From assembly GCF_016907275.1 (NCBI RefSeq), contig NZ_JAFBBP010000001.1, positions 868,001-932,000 of the forward strand: DNA of 64,000 nucleotides. Reading direction: 5' to 3'. This DNA is from Micromonospora luteifusca (lineage in GTDB: Bacteria > Actinomycetota > Actinomycetes > Mycobacteriales > Micromonosporaceae). The notes under the pieces were generated by a model. The model was not told the origin of the DNA, made no database searches, and saw nothing but the letters and a program-made list of their open reading frames with translations. This document shows positions 19,113 through 28,299 of this stretch, in pieces (position 1 is the first letter of the stretch; each line of letters opens with the position of its first letter). The position numbers and the translations under genes were made by a program.

Positions 19113-19128
19113 GATCGGTTCACCGATC
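19113..19128. promoter_or_regulatory. 16-bp palindrome upstream of ECF operon
   Basis: Perfect dyad GATCGGT-TC-ACCGATC, 20 bases ahead of the sigma-factor start. A dimeric regulator site is likely, but no candidate protein is adjacent. Confidence 0.4.
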
Positions 19129-19309
19129 ATCAGCAACTTTTCTGTAAGAGGTCCTAACGAAATGACGTTGGGCGTGCCCTCGGGACGTGAGGACCGTTCT
19201 GCCTGGATGTGAGGAGGGGTGAGCAGCCGCCGTGGCTCGTCTCGGACGAACTCTGGGGTCATCGCCCGCCGCGGCACCGACCACGGCTCCGAACTCGGCA
19301 CCCGACGCG

Positions 19310-20524
19310 TCAGCGTGGCGGCGAGGCCTCCTCCAGTGAACGTCCGTGGGCACGGATCATGTCAGAGACGGCGACGCCGAGCAGGACCGCGACAGCTGCT
19401 GCGGCGACCCCGAGGGGTGGTAGGCCGACCATGATCGGCGCCAGGGCCGCGAGGACGAGGATCCCGATCGACCGTGGCCGGGACACCCGGGCGAAGGCCA
19501 CGTACTCGAACACTGAGCGCCCAGCGAGGTAGAGCGCAGGCCCACCGAGGATGGCCCCGACCCAGGCGGGTTTGGCGCCTTCGGATGGATCCATGAGGAC
19601 GAGTTCGGAGCCGGCTGAGCTCGCGAGGATGCCGGACACCATGAGCAGGTGTGCGAACTCGGCCAACCGGCCGAGCCGGCCGGGGTCGGTGGATGCCGCG
19701 ATGGCCTCGCCCAGGATTTGGCCGGCTCGGTAGAAGTAGATCCGCCACAGCAACACCGTGGTGAGGAACGACAAGGTGAGGGCCATCGTTCGTTGCGCCA
19801 CGATCGGACCGCGGAGAAGACTCGACCCGGAGGTCAGGATCGTCTCACCGAGCGCGACAATGACAAGCTGCCAGTAGCGTTCGGCGAGGTGCTCGCCCGC
19901 GACGGCCCACGGGGACACCCGTGAGCGACCCAGCCCCGGCACCGGCCAGCCAAGTCTGGCCCCCAGGTAGTCGATCGCCAGAGCCACCGTCCACAGCGAA
20001 TTGCGCGTCACCTCGGATGCGAGAGCTCCGGCGAGCCACGGCACGGCCGACACGACGAACCAGACGAGCGCCAGCATGTTGACGCGGCGCAGATTGTGAC
20101 CACGCACGATGCCTACGAAGAAAAGGGTTCGGCCCACCTGAATCGCGACATAGGTGCTCGCGAAGAGCAGGCCCGTCTCGGCGAGGGCCCCCGAAATCGC
20201 GACCGCCAGGAGCAGGCTCCCGTACATCGTCGCAAGGACAACGAACTGGATCGGTGGCTGAAACGGATCGAATCTGCTGGTCACCCATGCCGTCTGGGTC
20301 CAGATCCACCAGAGGGCCAAAAGCAGCAGCAGAGTCTCGCCGTTCTCCGCAAGGGAGGTGGTCAACCTGTCCGCGACGTGACCCCTGGTGTAGTCCAAGA
20401 CCAACTCGTGCACGATCCGGGTGAGCGCGAAGACGTACACGAGATCGAAGAACAGTTCCAGGAACGTCGGCCGCTGCGGGCTCTCCCGCCTGCGCAGCAG
20501 ATTGGCCACTCTGCTGCTCGTCAC
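19310..20524 (-). CDS. LtrA-family (low temperature requirement) membrane protein
   Basis: About 400 residues with ten or more hydrophobic helices and the LtrA hallmarks: ESPQRPTFLELFFDLVYVFA at the start, LLALWWIWTQTAWVTSRFDP, and HLAERYWQLVIVALGETIL in the middle. Named after a Listeria locus needed for growth at low temperature; the molecular function is not known. GTG at 20524 places the start shortly before the family similarity; frames to 20641 add an unlikely soluble leader, so the start is uncertain. Confidence 0.88.
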   Translation of the reverse strand: MTSSRVANLLRRRESPQRPTFLELFFDLVYVFALTRIVHELVLDYTRGHVADRLTTSLAENGETLLLLLALWWIWTQTAWVTSRFDPFQPPIQFVVLATMYGSLLLAVAISGALAETGLLFASTYVAIQVGRTLFFVGIVRGHNLRRVNMLALVWFVVSAVPWLAGALASEVTRNSLWTVALAIDYLGARLGWPVPGLGRSRVSPWAVAGEHLAERYWQLVIVALGETILTSGSSLLRGPIVAQRTMALTLSFLTTVLLWRIYFYRAGQILGEAIAASTDPGRLGRLAEFAHLLMVSGILASSAGSELVLMDPSEGAKPAWVGAILGGPALYLAGRSVFEYVAFARVSRPRSIGILVLAALAPIMVGLPPLGVAAAAVAVLLGVAVSDMIRAHGRSLEEASPPR

Positions 20525-20779
20525 CCGGCCCGCCCGCTTCGTCGGCTTGTCGCTCAAGCAGTCGTACCACGTCGCCGCGCCTCCCACAGATAAGACGCAC
20601 CACGATGACCGAAGAGGCTGACGACCGACGAGGGCTGCCAACGCGCCAGCACCGTCCCTCTCCCGAAAAGCCGACGACCGACTGACCGACGTGCTATGCG
20701 GTCCTCACGCACGGCGTGCCGAATCGCGGAGGGGGTTCGTGAGCAGGTCAGCACCTGTATCGGGCCTTCCCAACGTTGG

Positions 20780-21304
20780 TGCGGGCTGTTCGGTCGGCCG
20801 GCGGTGCAGGATCTTGACCCATGGTTCGTCGTCTTCGGCCGGGCGGTCGGTGCGGCGCTGCTGGCGTACGCGTACCTGAAGATCACCGGTGCGGCGCGAC
20901 CCACCCGCGGACAGTGGCGGCGGCTCTCGATCGTCACGCTCGGCGTCGTCGTCGGCTTCCCACTGTTCACGTCGCTCGCGCTCACCACGCAGACCTCCGC
21001 CCACGGCGCGGTCGTCATCACCGTGCTGCCCGCCATGACGGCCGTCTTCGCGGTGCTGCGGTCGAACGAGCGCCCACCACCGCTGTTCTGGATCGCCAGC
21101 ATCGCCGGGCTGCTGGCGGTGTTCATCCAGCTCGCTCAGCCGGTACTCACCCTGATCTGGTCAGCGCTGCTGCTCGACGAGACCGTCACACCGGCCTCGA
21201 TCGCGGCGGCGGTGGTGGTGCTGGCCTGCGTCCTGCTGATCCAGCGCACCCGGGCCAACGTCCAGGTGACCATCCCCGCGTCGGCGACTCACCCCGGCCG
21301 CTGA
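20780..21304 (+). pseudogene. EamA/DMT-family permease pseudogene with internal deletion
   Basis: The sequence joins VQDLDPWFVVFGRAVGAALL, TSLALTTQTSAHGAVVITVL and LFWIASIAGLLAVF (helices 2-5 of an EamA permease) directly to QLAQPVLTLIWSALLLDET, which belongs to the last helix pair. About 100 residues of the second EamA repeat are missing although the frame is kept. The first helix and a proper start are also absent. The remnant overlaps the end of the converging hydrolase gene by 16 bases. Confidence 0.75.
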
Positions 21305-22128
21305 CCGTTACGGCCTTGATCCAGGCGGAGGAAGCACGACAGCAGTTGCCTGAACTCGTGCGGGTGCTCGATCGCCGGCACGTGCCCGCATCGGCCGAGC
21401 ACGTGCAGACGGACATCGGGCAGGTGTTCGAGCAGGGGCTGGGCTGCCGTCCCGAGCGGGGTGACCCGGTCCTCGGCGCCGTGAACGAGCAGCACGGGCG
21501 CGCGCACCGCTGCCAGCGTTTGCGCCGAGAGGGTGAGCTCGTCGACCCATCGGGCCCTGGGTGGAGGGAACAACGACGCGAATGCGGCCTCCCCCGCTCG
21601 CATCGCCGCCGCACGGGCATCGACGGCCGAATCGGTCACGAGCGCCTGGTCGAGGACGAGGCGACTCAGCATGTCTCGTGCCCCGAGCGGGCCGGCGGGG
21701 GCGGCCCAGACCGCGTCGAGCTCGGCGGACAGCGGCGCCCCGGGGGCGCCCATCGTCGAGACCGCCACGACACGGGTGACCTGCTGGGGGCGCGCGGCCG
21801 CCAGCGCCAGCGCCACGGCACCGCCCATGGAGTGACCCACCACGGCGTAGTACTCGATACCGAGGGCATCCATCAGGCCCGCGGCCTGCTCCGTCCACAG
21901 CCGAAGCCCACCCCTGGAGCCCGCCGGGACAGGTGTACGGCCGAACCCCGCCTGGTCAGGAGCCACCAGGTGCCAGGACGTGCCCAGCGCCTGCGCTGTC
22001 GCTGCCCAGGCGCCGGACCCGGTCGTGCCGGGTCCGGAGCCGTGCAGCATCAGCACCGTGGGCCCGGTGCCGCTCTCTAGGAGGTGGACGGGGGAGCCGT
22101 CGACTGTGACGGTCCGAAGTGCCGTCAC
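21289..22128 (-). CDS. Alpha/beta hydrolase, meta-cleavage-product hydrolase-like
   Basis: 279 residues. LHGSGPG (oxyanion region), GHSMGG with nucleophile Ser100, Asp220 (HGAEDRV) and His249 (GRCGHVPAIEHP) form the triad. The HGSGPG signature is typical of C-C bond hydrolases acting on ring-cleavage products (BphD, HsaD and XylF families), but substrate assignment from sequence alone is unsafe. It is last in the GntR/DJ-1 operon, 19 bases after the DJ-1 gene, and so may act on the compound handled by the divergent ABC/dehydrogenase operon. Confidence 0.85.
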   Translation of the reverse strand: MTALRTVTVDGSPVHLLESGTGPTVLMLHGSGPGTTGSGAWAATAQALGTSWHLVAPDQAGFGRTPVPAGSRGGLRLWTEQAAGLMDALGIEYYAVVGHSMGGAVALALAAARPQQVTRVVAVSTMGAPGAPLSAELDAVWAAPAGPLGARDMLSRLVLDQALVTDSAVDARAAAMRAGEAAFASLFPPPRARWVDELTLSAQTLAAVRAPVLLVHGAEDRVTPLGTAAQPLLEHLPDVRLHVLGRCGHVPAIEHPHEFRQLLSCFLRLDQGRNGQRPG

Positions 22129-22147
22129 CGGGGCAGGCCGGGTGCGC

Positions 22148-22717
22148 TCATGCCGATGCGGGGTTGACGGCCTTCGAAAAGACCTCCATCATCGCCCTGC
22201 CGAATTGCGGCATGTCGGGCCAGCCCCGGCAGGAGACGAGGTTGCCGTCCACGACGTCGGGAGCGTCGATGACCGTCGCGCCCGCGTTCTCCATGTCACC
22301 GGTGATGGGCGGGAAGCACGCCGTCTTTCGACCCTTCAGCAGCCCGTACACCGCTGGTACCTGCGCGCCGTGGCACACCAGCGCGATGGGGAGGTTGCGC
22401 GCGAAGAAGTGCTCGGTGATGCGCCTGACGTCGGCGTCGACCCGGATCCACTCGGGGGCACGTCCCCCGGGAATGATGAGGGCGTCATAGCGCTCGACGT
22501 CGACCTCGGCCCAGGGGACGTCGACCGGCAGCTTCCGGCCGTCCTTCTCCACGTAGGCGTCGGAGTTGGGGTCGAACTCGTGGATGACCAGTTGCACGTC
22601 ACGCATCGTCCGTGACGACACGTCAACGTCCCAGCCGCCCTCCTGCACGCGATAGTAGGGATACATGGTGTCGAGTTCCTCGGCGGCGTCGCCGGTCAGG
22701 AGCAGCGCTCTGGGCAC
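22148..22717 (-). CDS. DJ-1/PfpI-family protein
   Basis: 189 residues with the class I amidotransferase-like fold. The nucleophile elbow is ALVCHGAQV with Cys115-His116, and Glu14 near the N-terminus is the usual partner acid. The YDALIIPGGRAPEW segment (residues 77-90) is characteristic. Members act as glyoxalases/deglycases, chaperones or hydrolases. Located between a GntR regulator and a hydrolase in one transcription unit, detoxifying a reactive aldehyde or dicarbonyl intermediate is a reasonable guess only. Confidence 0.88.
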   Translation of the reverse strand: MPRALLLTGDAAEELDTMYPYYRVQEGGWDVDVSSRTMRDVQLVIHEFDPNSDAYVEKDGRKLPVDVPWAEVDVERYDALIIPGGRAPEWIRVDADVRRITEHFFARNLPIALVCHGAQVPAVYGLLKGRKTACFPPITGDMENAGATVIDAPDVVDGNLVSCRGWPDMPQFGRAMMEVFSKAVNPASA

Positions 22718-22805
22718 CTGCTTCTCCTCGCATCTGGGGGCGCGTGAGGTGGATCCAATCCGATCTGATCCGGTTGCGTTAGCATTCCTCGACCCCGCCC
22801 GCCCG

Positions 22806-23549
22806 TCAAGCCTCTACCGCCATTCCGTCCGCGTCCTTGACCTCTTCGAACAATCGCCGGAAACGCTCGCCGGACCGCAGGATGTGCCGACGCATCGCGT
22901 AGGCGGCGGCGTCGGGGTCACGCGCGGCGATCGCGGCCACAATGTCCTCGTGCTCGGCCATGGCCAGGTGAGTGACCTGGGTGTCGTGGTGAAGCCGGAA
23001 GAGGTGCACGTGGCTGTGCAGGCGAGCGAGCGTTTCACGGATGACCTGGTTCTCCGCGCTCAGGGCGACGAGATCGTGAAAAGCGGCGTCGCGCAGCCCG
23101 AAGGCGCCATAGGCCGTGGGACCGTTTCCCCCCTCCAACTCCGCCATCTCCTCCAGCATTCGTCGCAGACCGGCCACCTGCTCCGAGGATGCGCGTTCGG
23201 CGGATCTGCGCGCCGCTGCCGGCTCGAGGAGCAGGCGGACCTCGAGCATGTCCTCGAATCGGTGACGGGTGATCTGGGGGGGAATGCGGTAGCCGGCGTG
23301 GGGCACACGCACGACCAGGCCCTCGGCCTCCATGCGGTTCAGAGCGTCTCGGATCGGCGTCTGCGAGACCCCCAGCTCTCGCGCCAGGACGTCGATCGTG
23401 ACGCGGGAGCCGGGCTCGATCCGTAGCGACATCAGCTGTCCGAGCAGCGTGTCGTACACCTCGTCGGCAAGCCGGCCGCCAGATCTTCCCGGCGGCATTC
23501 CGCCCGTCACGGCCCTACGGCCCCGCGCGATCATCGCTTCGTCGTCCAT
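22806..23549 (-). CDS. GntR-family (FadR/FCD) regulator
   Basis: 247 residues: winged helix-turn-helix (VTIDVLARELGVSQTPIRDA, about residues 48-67, then LNRMEAEGLVV) and a C-terminal FCD domain with metal-site residues, including the His of AAFHDLVALSAENQV and HEDIVAAIAARDPDAA. FCD regulators sense small acids, sugar acids or acyl compounds. It is divergent from the ABC/dehydrogenase operon and heads the DJ-1/hydrolase operon, so it probably controls both. ATG at 23549 was chosen over 23594 because AAAGGA precedes it. Confidence 0.9.
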   Translation of the reverse strand: MDDEAMIARGRRAVTGGMPPGRSGGRLADEVYDTLLGQLMSLRIEPGSRVTIDVLARELGVSQTPIRDALNRMEAEGLVVRVPHAGYRIPPQITRHRFEDMLEVRLLLEPAAARRSAERASSEQVAGLRRMLEEMAELEGGNGPTAYGAFGLRDAAFHDLVALSAENQVIRETLARLHSHVHLFRLHHDTQVTHLAMAEHEDIVAAIAARDPDAAAYAMRRHILRSGERFRRLFEEVKDADGMAVEA

Positions 23550-23940
23550 CGTGACGTGAGGTCCTTTCTTGCGTCTTCGGGAACCTGTTGACATCAGTCA
23601 CAACGCTGCGGGATGCTGACGCCCCCACAGGATCGTATAGGAAAAGTGCCGGATGCTAGCCATCCTGCACCGTCGCGGAACTGCCCGCCAGCGCTCCACT
23701 TCCTTCACCTGGAGCTCACATGAGCATGCTCGACGTCCTGCTCGGTTCGTCACCGGGCCGCAGCTGGACCGAAGGACGTCTCGACGGCATGAAGGCCAGG
23801 CACATCGCGGCGTACTCGTGACGCCGGTTCGCGGGTCGGCCCCCGCAGCAGCCCGGCGACACGCCTGAACAAACCAGCAACTGCTCGACGAAGCACATAG
23901 CGAGGCTCTAGAAGTCCCCACTCAGAAAGCAGGCAAGAAG
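23550..23940. other. Divergent regulatory region between GntR and ABC operons
   Basis: 391 bases without a supported gene. A TTGACA at about 23588 could be a + strand -35 element and TATAGG near 23635 a -10, but their spacing is wrong for a single promoter. I found no convincing symmetric operator. Confidence 0.4.
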
Positions 23941-25374
23941 ATGCGGTATCCAAAGCGAATAGGACGAACATCTGGTTCCGGTCGAAAGGTGCAGCTGGCG
24001 ACGGCTGCCATGCTGCTGATGGCCACGACCGTTGCGGCTTGCGGCGATGGCAAGGACGACGGCGCGAAGGCGAGCGCCCCCAAGGCACCGGCGACCATCC
24101 CGGAGCTCACCAAGGACCCGCTGACCCTCAGCTTCATCTGGTTCGAATGGCCCCCCGCCCAGGCACTGGAAGCCTTCGCGAACGCGGAGTACAAGAAGGA
24201 GCGGCCGAACGCGACCATCAAGGTCAACACCGTGCCGAACGCGAACTGGCACGACGCGATGTTCACCCAGTTCGCCGCGCACAAGACCGACTTCGACATC
24301 GCGGTCCTGGACTCGCAACACATCGGCGAGGCCGTGACGAACGGCAACATCCTCGACATCACCGACTTCGTCAAGAACAACATCGACGTCACGGCCTACA
24401 ACCCGTACCTCCTGGCGGCCTACGGCCAGTTCCCCCAGGCGGAGACCGGCAAGCGCGACGAGAGCGCCAGCCTGTACGGACTGCCGCTGCTCGGCGACAC
24501 CTGGACGATGATCTACCGCAAGGACCTGATCGGCGACAAGCCGCCGCAGACCTGGGACCAGATGATCGCAGCCGCCGAGAAGTGCCAGGCGGACAACCCC
24601 GGCGTCAGCGGTCTGGCTTTCCACCAGGCCAACGGCTCCGACGCCGCGGCCGTAACCTACAACACGGTCAACGGCGTCTACGGCGGCAACCTCTGGGACT
24701 CCAAGACGCGCAAGATCGAGGGTGTCATCAACGACACCGCCGGCCAGGAGGCGATGGACGTCCTGGTCAACAAGATGAAGCCGCTGACCGCCAAGGGCTC
24801 CGGCAACTGGTTCATCGACGAGGTGAACGCGGCGGTCGCCCAGGGCAAGGCATGCATCGCGTTCAACTGGATCGCCGCGAGCGGCGGCCTGCTTGATCCG
24901 AAGCAGTCGACGCTCGGCACCACGCGGGAGCAGATCCTCGACAAGTTGGGTTTTGCCACCCTGCCGAGCCAGAAGACGAACCTGGTCCCTCTCGGCGGTA
25001 TGGGGATGCACGTGTCTGCCTACTCCTCCAAGGCGAACCAGGCCGAGGCCCTGAACTTCATGAAGTGGTTCGAGCGCGCTGATGTCCAGAAGAAGTGGGC
25101 CGCCGCTGGTGGCGTGCCATCGCGTACGGACGCCCTGGAGTCGCCCGAGTTCCTCAACGCCGGGCCGTTCAACCAGGTGTACACCGACTCGGTTCCGCGG
25201 ATGCGGGACATGTGGAACGTGCCCGAGTACGCACGCCTCGTCGACATTGAGAACACCAACGTGAACGCGGCACTCAACGGCGCGAAGAAGCCGAAGGATG
25301 CGCTCGACGACATCGCCAAGGAGCAGCAGAGCGTGCTCGACTCGAGCAGCCGCAAGGGCGGCGGCGGACTGTGA
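23941..25374 (+). CDS. ABC transporter substrate-binding lipoprotein (family 1)
   Basis: 477 residues. The N-terminal signal has a basic head, hydrophobic stretch AAMLLMATTV and lipobox VAAC (Cys34), so it is tethered outside the membrane. The body has the SBP family 1 pattern: an opening strand LTLSFIWFEWPPAQALEAF, LYGLPLLGDTWTMIYRKDL at the hinge and WDQMIAAAEKC. It feeds the two permeases that follow; its stop overlaps the first permease start. Substrate class is sugar, polyol or a similar neutral compound by family; the exact ligand is unknown. Confidence 0.92.
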   Translation: MRYPKRIGRTSGSGRKVQLATAAMLLMATTVAACGDGKDDGAKASAPKAPATIPELTKDPLTLSFIWFEWPPAQALEAFANAEYKKERPNATIKVNTVPNANWHDAMFTQFAAHKTDFDIAVLDSQHIGEAVTNGNILDITDFVKNNIDVTAYNPYLLAAYGQFPQAETGKRDESASLYGLPLLGDTWTMIYRKDLIGDKPPQTWDQMIAAAEKCQADNPGVSGLAFHQANGSDAAAVTYNTVNGVYGGNLWDSKTRKIEGVINDTAGQEAMDVLVNKMKPLTAKGSGNWFIDEVNAAVAQGKACIAFNWIAASGGLLDPKQSTLGTTREQILDKLGFATLPSQKTNLVPLGGMGMHVSAYSSKANQAEALNFMKWFERADVQKKWAAAGGVPSRTDALESPEFLNAGPFNQVYTDSVPRMRDMWNVPEYARLVDIENTNVNAALNGAKKPKDALDDIAKEQQSVLDSSSRKGGGGL

Positions 25375-26321
25375 GTGACGCCGTCCCTCTGACGACCGAT
25401 CACCCCGGGCAGGTGGCGTCGCAGACGCCACCTGCACCGGGTCGGTCCCGCCGGTTGAGCGACCGCTGGCTCGCCGTGACCTTCATCTCCCCCGCGATGC
25501 TGCTGTTGCTCGCCATGTCGGTGTTCCCGTTGCTGTGGGCGTTGTACCTGTCTTTCACCGACTACTCGGCCACCCGCGGGGGGCCCGCCCATTTCATCGG
25601 GTTCGGGAACTACACCGCCATCCTGACGTCGGCGCAGGTCCACACGAGGGCCCTGACGACGTTGATCTACGTGGTCGGCGCGGTCGGCCTGCAGACCGTG
25701 CTCGGATTCGGCATCGCCTACCTGATCTCACGGCGCACGCACGGGCGAGGAGTGCTGACCACCCTGTTCCTGGTTCCGATGATGCTGTCGCCGGTCGTGG
25801 TCGGGCTGTTCTGGCGATTCATGCTCGACGCGCAATTCGGCGTGGTCAACAGCATGCTCGGCTCCGTCGGCCTGGGACAGGTGGAGTGGCTCACCCGGCA
25901 GCGAACGGCATTGGTCTCCCTGATCGTGGTCGACACCTGGCAATGGACGCCGTTCATCATGCTCATCGCACTTGCGGGCCTTACCGCGGTCCCCAAGTAC
26001 CTGTACGAGGCCGCGTCGATCGACCGGGCGTCGGAGTGGTTCCGGTTCCGCACCATCACTCTGCCGCTGGTATGGCCGCTGCTCCTCATCGCCGTGTTGT
26101 TCAGGGCCATCGAGGCCTTCCGGCTGTTCGACCTCGTCTACATCCTCACCAACGGAGGACCGGGCGTCTCCACCGAGACATTGTCGTTCCACGTCTACAA
26201 GGTCGCGTTCCTGGGCTTCAACACCGGAACCGCCTCGGCGTACGGGATCCTCATGGTCCTCGTCGTCATCGTCCTCACGCAGCTCTACCTGCGCTACCTG
26301 AACAAGCTCAAGGAGGGCTGA
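25371..26321 (+). CDS. ABC sugar/polyol permease, UgpA/MalF type
   Basis: 316 residues, six membrane helices after a 35-residue cytoplasmic leader. The EAA loop near the C-terminus reads YLYEAASIDRASEWFRFRTI. The start overlaps the binding-protein stop and the stop overlaps the next permease start (TGATG), as in a co-translated heterodimer. Confidence 0.92.
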   Translation: MSDAVPLTTDHPGQVASQTPPAPGRSRRLSDRWLAVTFISPAMLLLLAMSVFPLLWALYLSFTDYSATRGGPAHFIGFGNYTAILTSAQVHTRALTTLIYVVGAVGLQTVLGFGIAYLISRRTHGRGVLTTLFLVPMMLSPVVVGLFWRFMLDAQFGVVNSMLGSVGLGQVEWLTRQRTALVSLIVVDTWQWTPFIMLIALAGLTAVPKYLYEAASIDRASEWFRFRTITLPLVWPLLLIAVLFRAIEAFRLFDLVYILTNGGPGVSTETLSFHVYKVAFLGFNTGTASAYGILMVLVVIVLTQLYLRYLNKLKEG

Positions 26322-27232
26322 TGGCCGTCTCCGTCGACGACGCCGTGTCCACCGGCCCGGCCCGGGATCACACGCCCCCCGCGCGCCGCCTTGGCGGCCG
26401 GGGCCGCTCGGTGCTGGAGGTCGCGCTGCTGACCGTGTTGGCCGTCGTGATGCTCTTTCCAGTGCTGTGGATGATCGAGACGTCCATCAAGGAAAACCGG
26501 GACGTCTACGCCATCCCCGCCGAGTTCTTCGGCTTCACGGTCACCATGGACCACTTCAAGGACGTGTTCGTCGCGCCCGGCGGCGGTCGCTCGGCCTTGT
26601 CCGTCGCGTTCCTCAACTCCGTCGTGGTCGCCGGGGTCTCCACGGTGCTGGCCACCGTGCTGGGGGTCCCGGCGGCCTGGGCCTACTCACGCTTCGCCGT
26701 GAAGGCCAAGAAGGACCAACTGTTCTTCATCCTGTCCACCCGTTTCATGCCGCCCGTGGTGGTCGTGATCCCGATCTTCCTCATGTACCGCCAAGTTGGA
26801 CTCATCGACAGCAAGCTCGGCCTGATCCTCATCTACGCCGCGTTCAACGTCCCGTTCACGATCTGGATGATGAAGGGGTTCGTCGACGAGGTGCCCGCGG
26901 AGTACGAGGATGCCGCCATGCTCGACGGCTACACCCGATTGCAGGCGTTTCGGAAATTCACCCTTCCCCTGCTCGTGCCCGGCATCGCCGCTACGGCGGT
27001 CTTCGCGCTCATCTTCTCGTGGAACGAGTTCGTGTTCGCCACCTTCCTCACCTCCAGCGACAGCGTCCGGACGGCCCCACCCGCCATCGCCGGCCTCATC
27101 GGCGGCACCACCACGGACTGGGGTCTCGTGGCCGCCGCCTCCATGGTGTTCGCCCTACCGGTGCTCGTCTTCGCGTACCTGGTGCGCAAGCACCTCATCG
27201 CCGGTGTGACGCTCGGGGCGGTGCGACGCTGA
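26321..27232 (+). CDS. ABC sugar/polyol permease, UgpE/MalG type
   Basis: 303 residues with six helices. The EAA loop VPAEYEDAAMLDGYTRLQAF, which contacts the ATPase, lies around residues 195-215. GGAGG lies inside the preceding gene's last codons, at ribosome-binding distance. The stop overlaps the start of the first ATPase gene. It pairs with the permease just upstream. Confidence 0.92.
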   Translation: MAVSVDDAVSTGPARDHTPPARRLGGRGRSVLEVALLTVLAVVMLFPVLWMIETSIKENRDVYAIPAEFFGFTVTMDHFKDVFVAPGGGRSALSVAFLNSVVVAGVSTVLATVLGVPAAWAYSRFAVKAKKDQLFFILSTRFMPPVVVVIPIFLMYRQVGLIDSKLGLILIYAAFNVPFTIWMMKGFVDEVPAEYEDAAMLDGYTRLQAFRKFTLPLLVPGIAATAVFALIFSWNEFVFATFLTSSDSVRTAPPAIAGLIGGTTTDWGLVAAASMVFALPVLVFAYLVRKHLIAGVTLGAVRR

Positions 27233-28299
27233 TGGCGGGCATCGAGGTAACCGCCCTGCACAAGCGCTACCCGGACGGGACGGTCGCAGTTGACCACGTG
27301 GACCTGTCCATCGGCCACGGCGAGCTGTTCGTGATGCTCGGCCCCTCGGGTTGCGGCAAGACGACCACGCTGCGGGCCATCGCCGGCCTGGAGAGGCAGA
27401 CTGCGGGCGACATCCGCATCGGCGACACGCTGGTCAACGACCTGCCGCCCGCCGAGCGCGACATCGCCATGGTGTTCCAGTTCTACGCGCTCTACCCGCA
27501 CCTGCGAACCCGCGACAACCTGGCGTTCCCACTGCGGGCCGAGGGGCTGCCCAAGCAGGAGGTGCACGCGCGGGTCGACGAGGCCGCCCGGCTGATGCGG
27601 CTTGGTCCGCTCCTGGACCGGCGACCGCGCCAGCTGTCCGGCGGGGAGCAGCAGCGCGTCGCGCTTGCTCGCGCTTTGGTTCGGCGACCGCGCGCATTCC
27701 TCATGGACGAACCGCTCACCAACCTGGACGCGGAGCTGAGGGCGGACATGCGCACGGAGATCAAGCACCTGCAGGGAGAGCTGGGGGCGACGATGGTCTA
27801 CGTCACCCACGACCAGGTCGAGGCGATGTCGCTCGGTCACCGAATCGCCATCCTCAACAAGGGCCGCGTCGAGCAGATCGGCACGCCGCTGGAGGTCTAC
27901 GACCGTCCCGCGAGTCTTTTCTGCGCCGCGTTCATCGGCTCCCCGCCGATGAACCTGATCGAGGTGGAGGTGGCCGACGGGAAGCTGCGCAGTCAGGGCG
28001 GACTGGTCCTCACGCCACCGCCAGGCCTGTCGCGCGACCGTAGCCTGGTCGCCGGCGTCCGGCCGGAGGCGCTGGAAGTCACCGAATCCGGGGCGGAAGG
28101 CTCGATCCCGGCCCGGGTGGTCTCGGCAGAGTGGCTGGGCGACGAAATCATCTACGTGGTCGACCACAGCGGCCAGCGCGACGTGCGGGTTCGGATGCCA
28201 CCGACTGTCCGTTTCGCCGCTGACGCAACGGTCGGGCTGCGGCACACCGGCGGGACCCCGGCGGTCTACGACGTGAGCACGGAAGAGCTGGTGGCCTGA
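27232..28299 (+). CDS. ABC ATPase 1, UgpC/MalK type
   Basis: 355 residues. The catalytic half has Walker A GPSGCGKTT, Q-loop VFQFYALYPH, signature LSGGEQQR, Walker B RAFLMDEP and the normal switch His (YVTHDQVEAM). The C-terminal half is the MalK-type regulatory beta domain (VAGVRPEALEV). A second, different ATPase follows immediately, so the working transporter is probably a heterodimer of ATPases, as in the GlpS/GlpT glycerol importer of rhizobia. Confidence 0.93.
   Translation: MAGIEVTALHKRYPDGTVAVDHVDLSIGHGELFVMLGPSGCGKTTTLRAIAGLERQTAGDIRIGDTLVNDLPPAERDIAMVFQFYALYPHLRTRDNLAFPLRAEGLPKQEVHARVDEAARLMRLGPLLDRRPRQLSGGEQQRVALARALVRRPRAFLMDEPLTNLDAELRADMRTEIKHLQGELGATMVYVTHDQVEAMSLGHRIAILNKGRVEQIGTPLEVYDRPASLFCAAFIGSPPMNLIEVEVADGKLRSQGGLVLTPPPGLSRDRSLVAGVRPEALEVTESGAEGSIPARVVSAEWLGDEIIYVVDHSGQRDVRVRMPPTVRFAADATVGLRHTGGTPAVYDVSTEELVA

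Noticed and set aside
23908..25437. 509-codon frame antisense to the binding-protein gene
   Set aside because: The + strand gene has a lipobox and SBP motifs; the antisense has no recognisable features.
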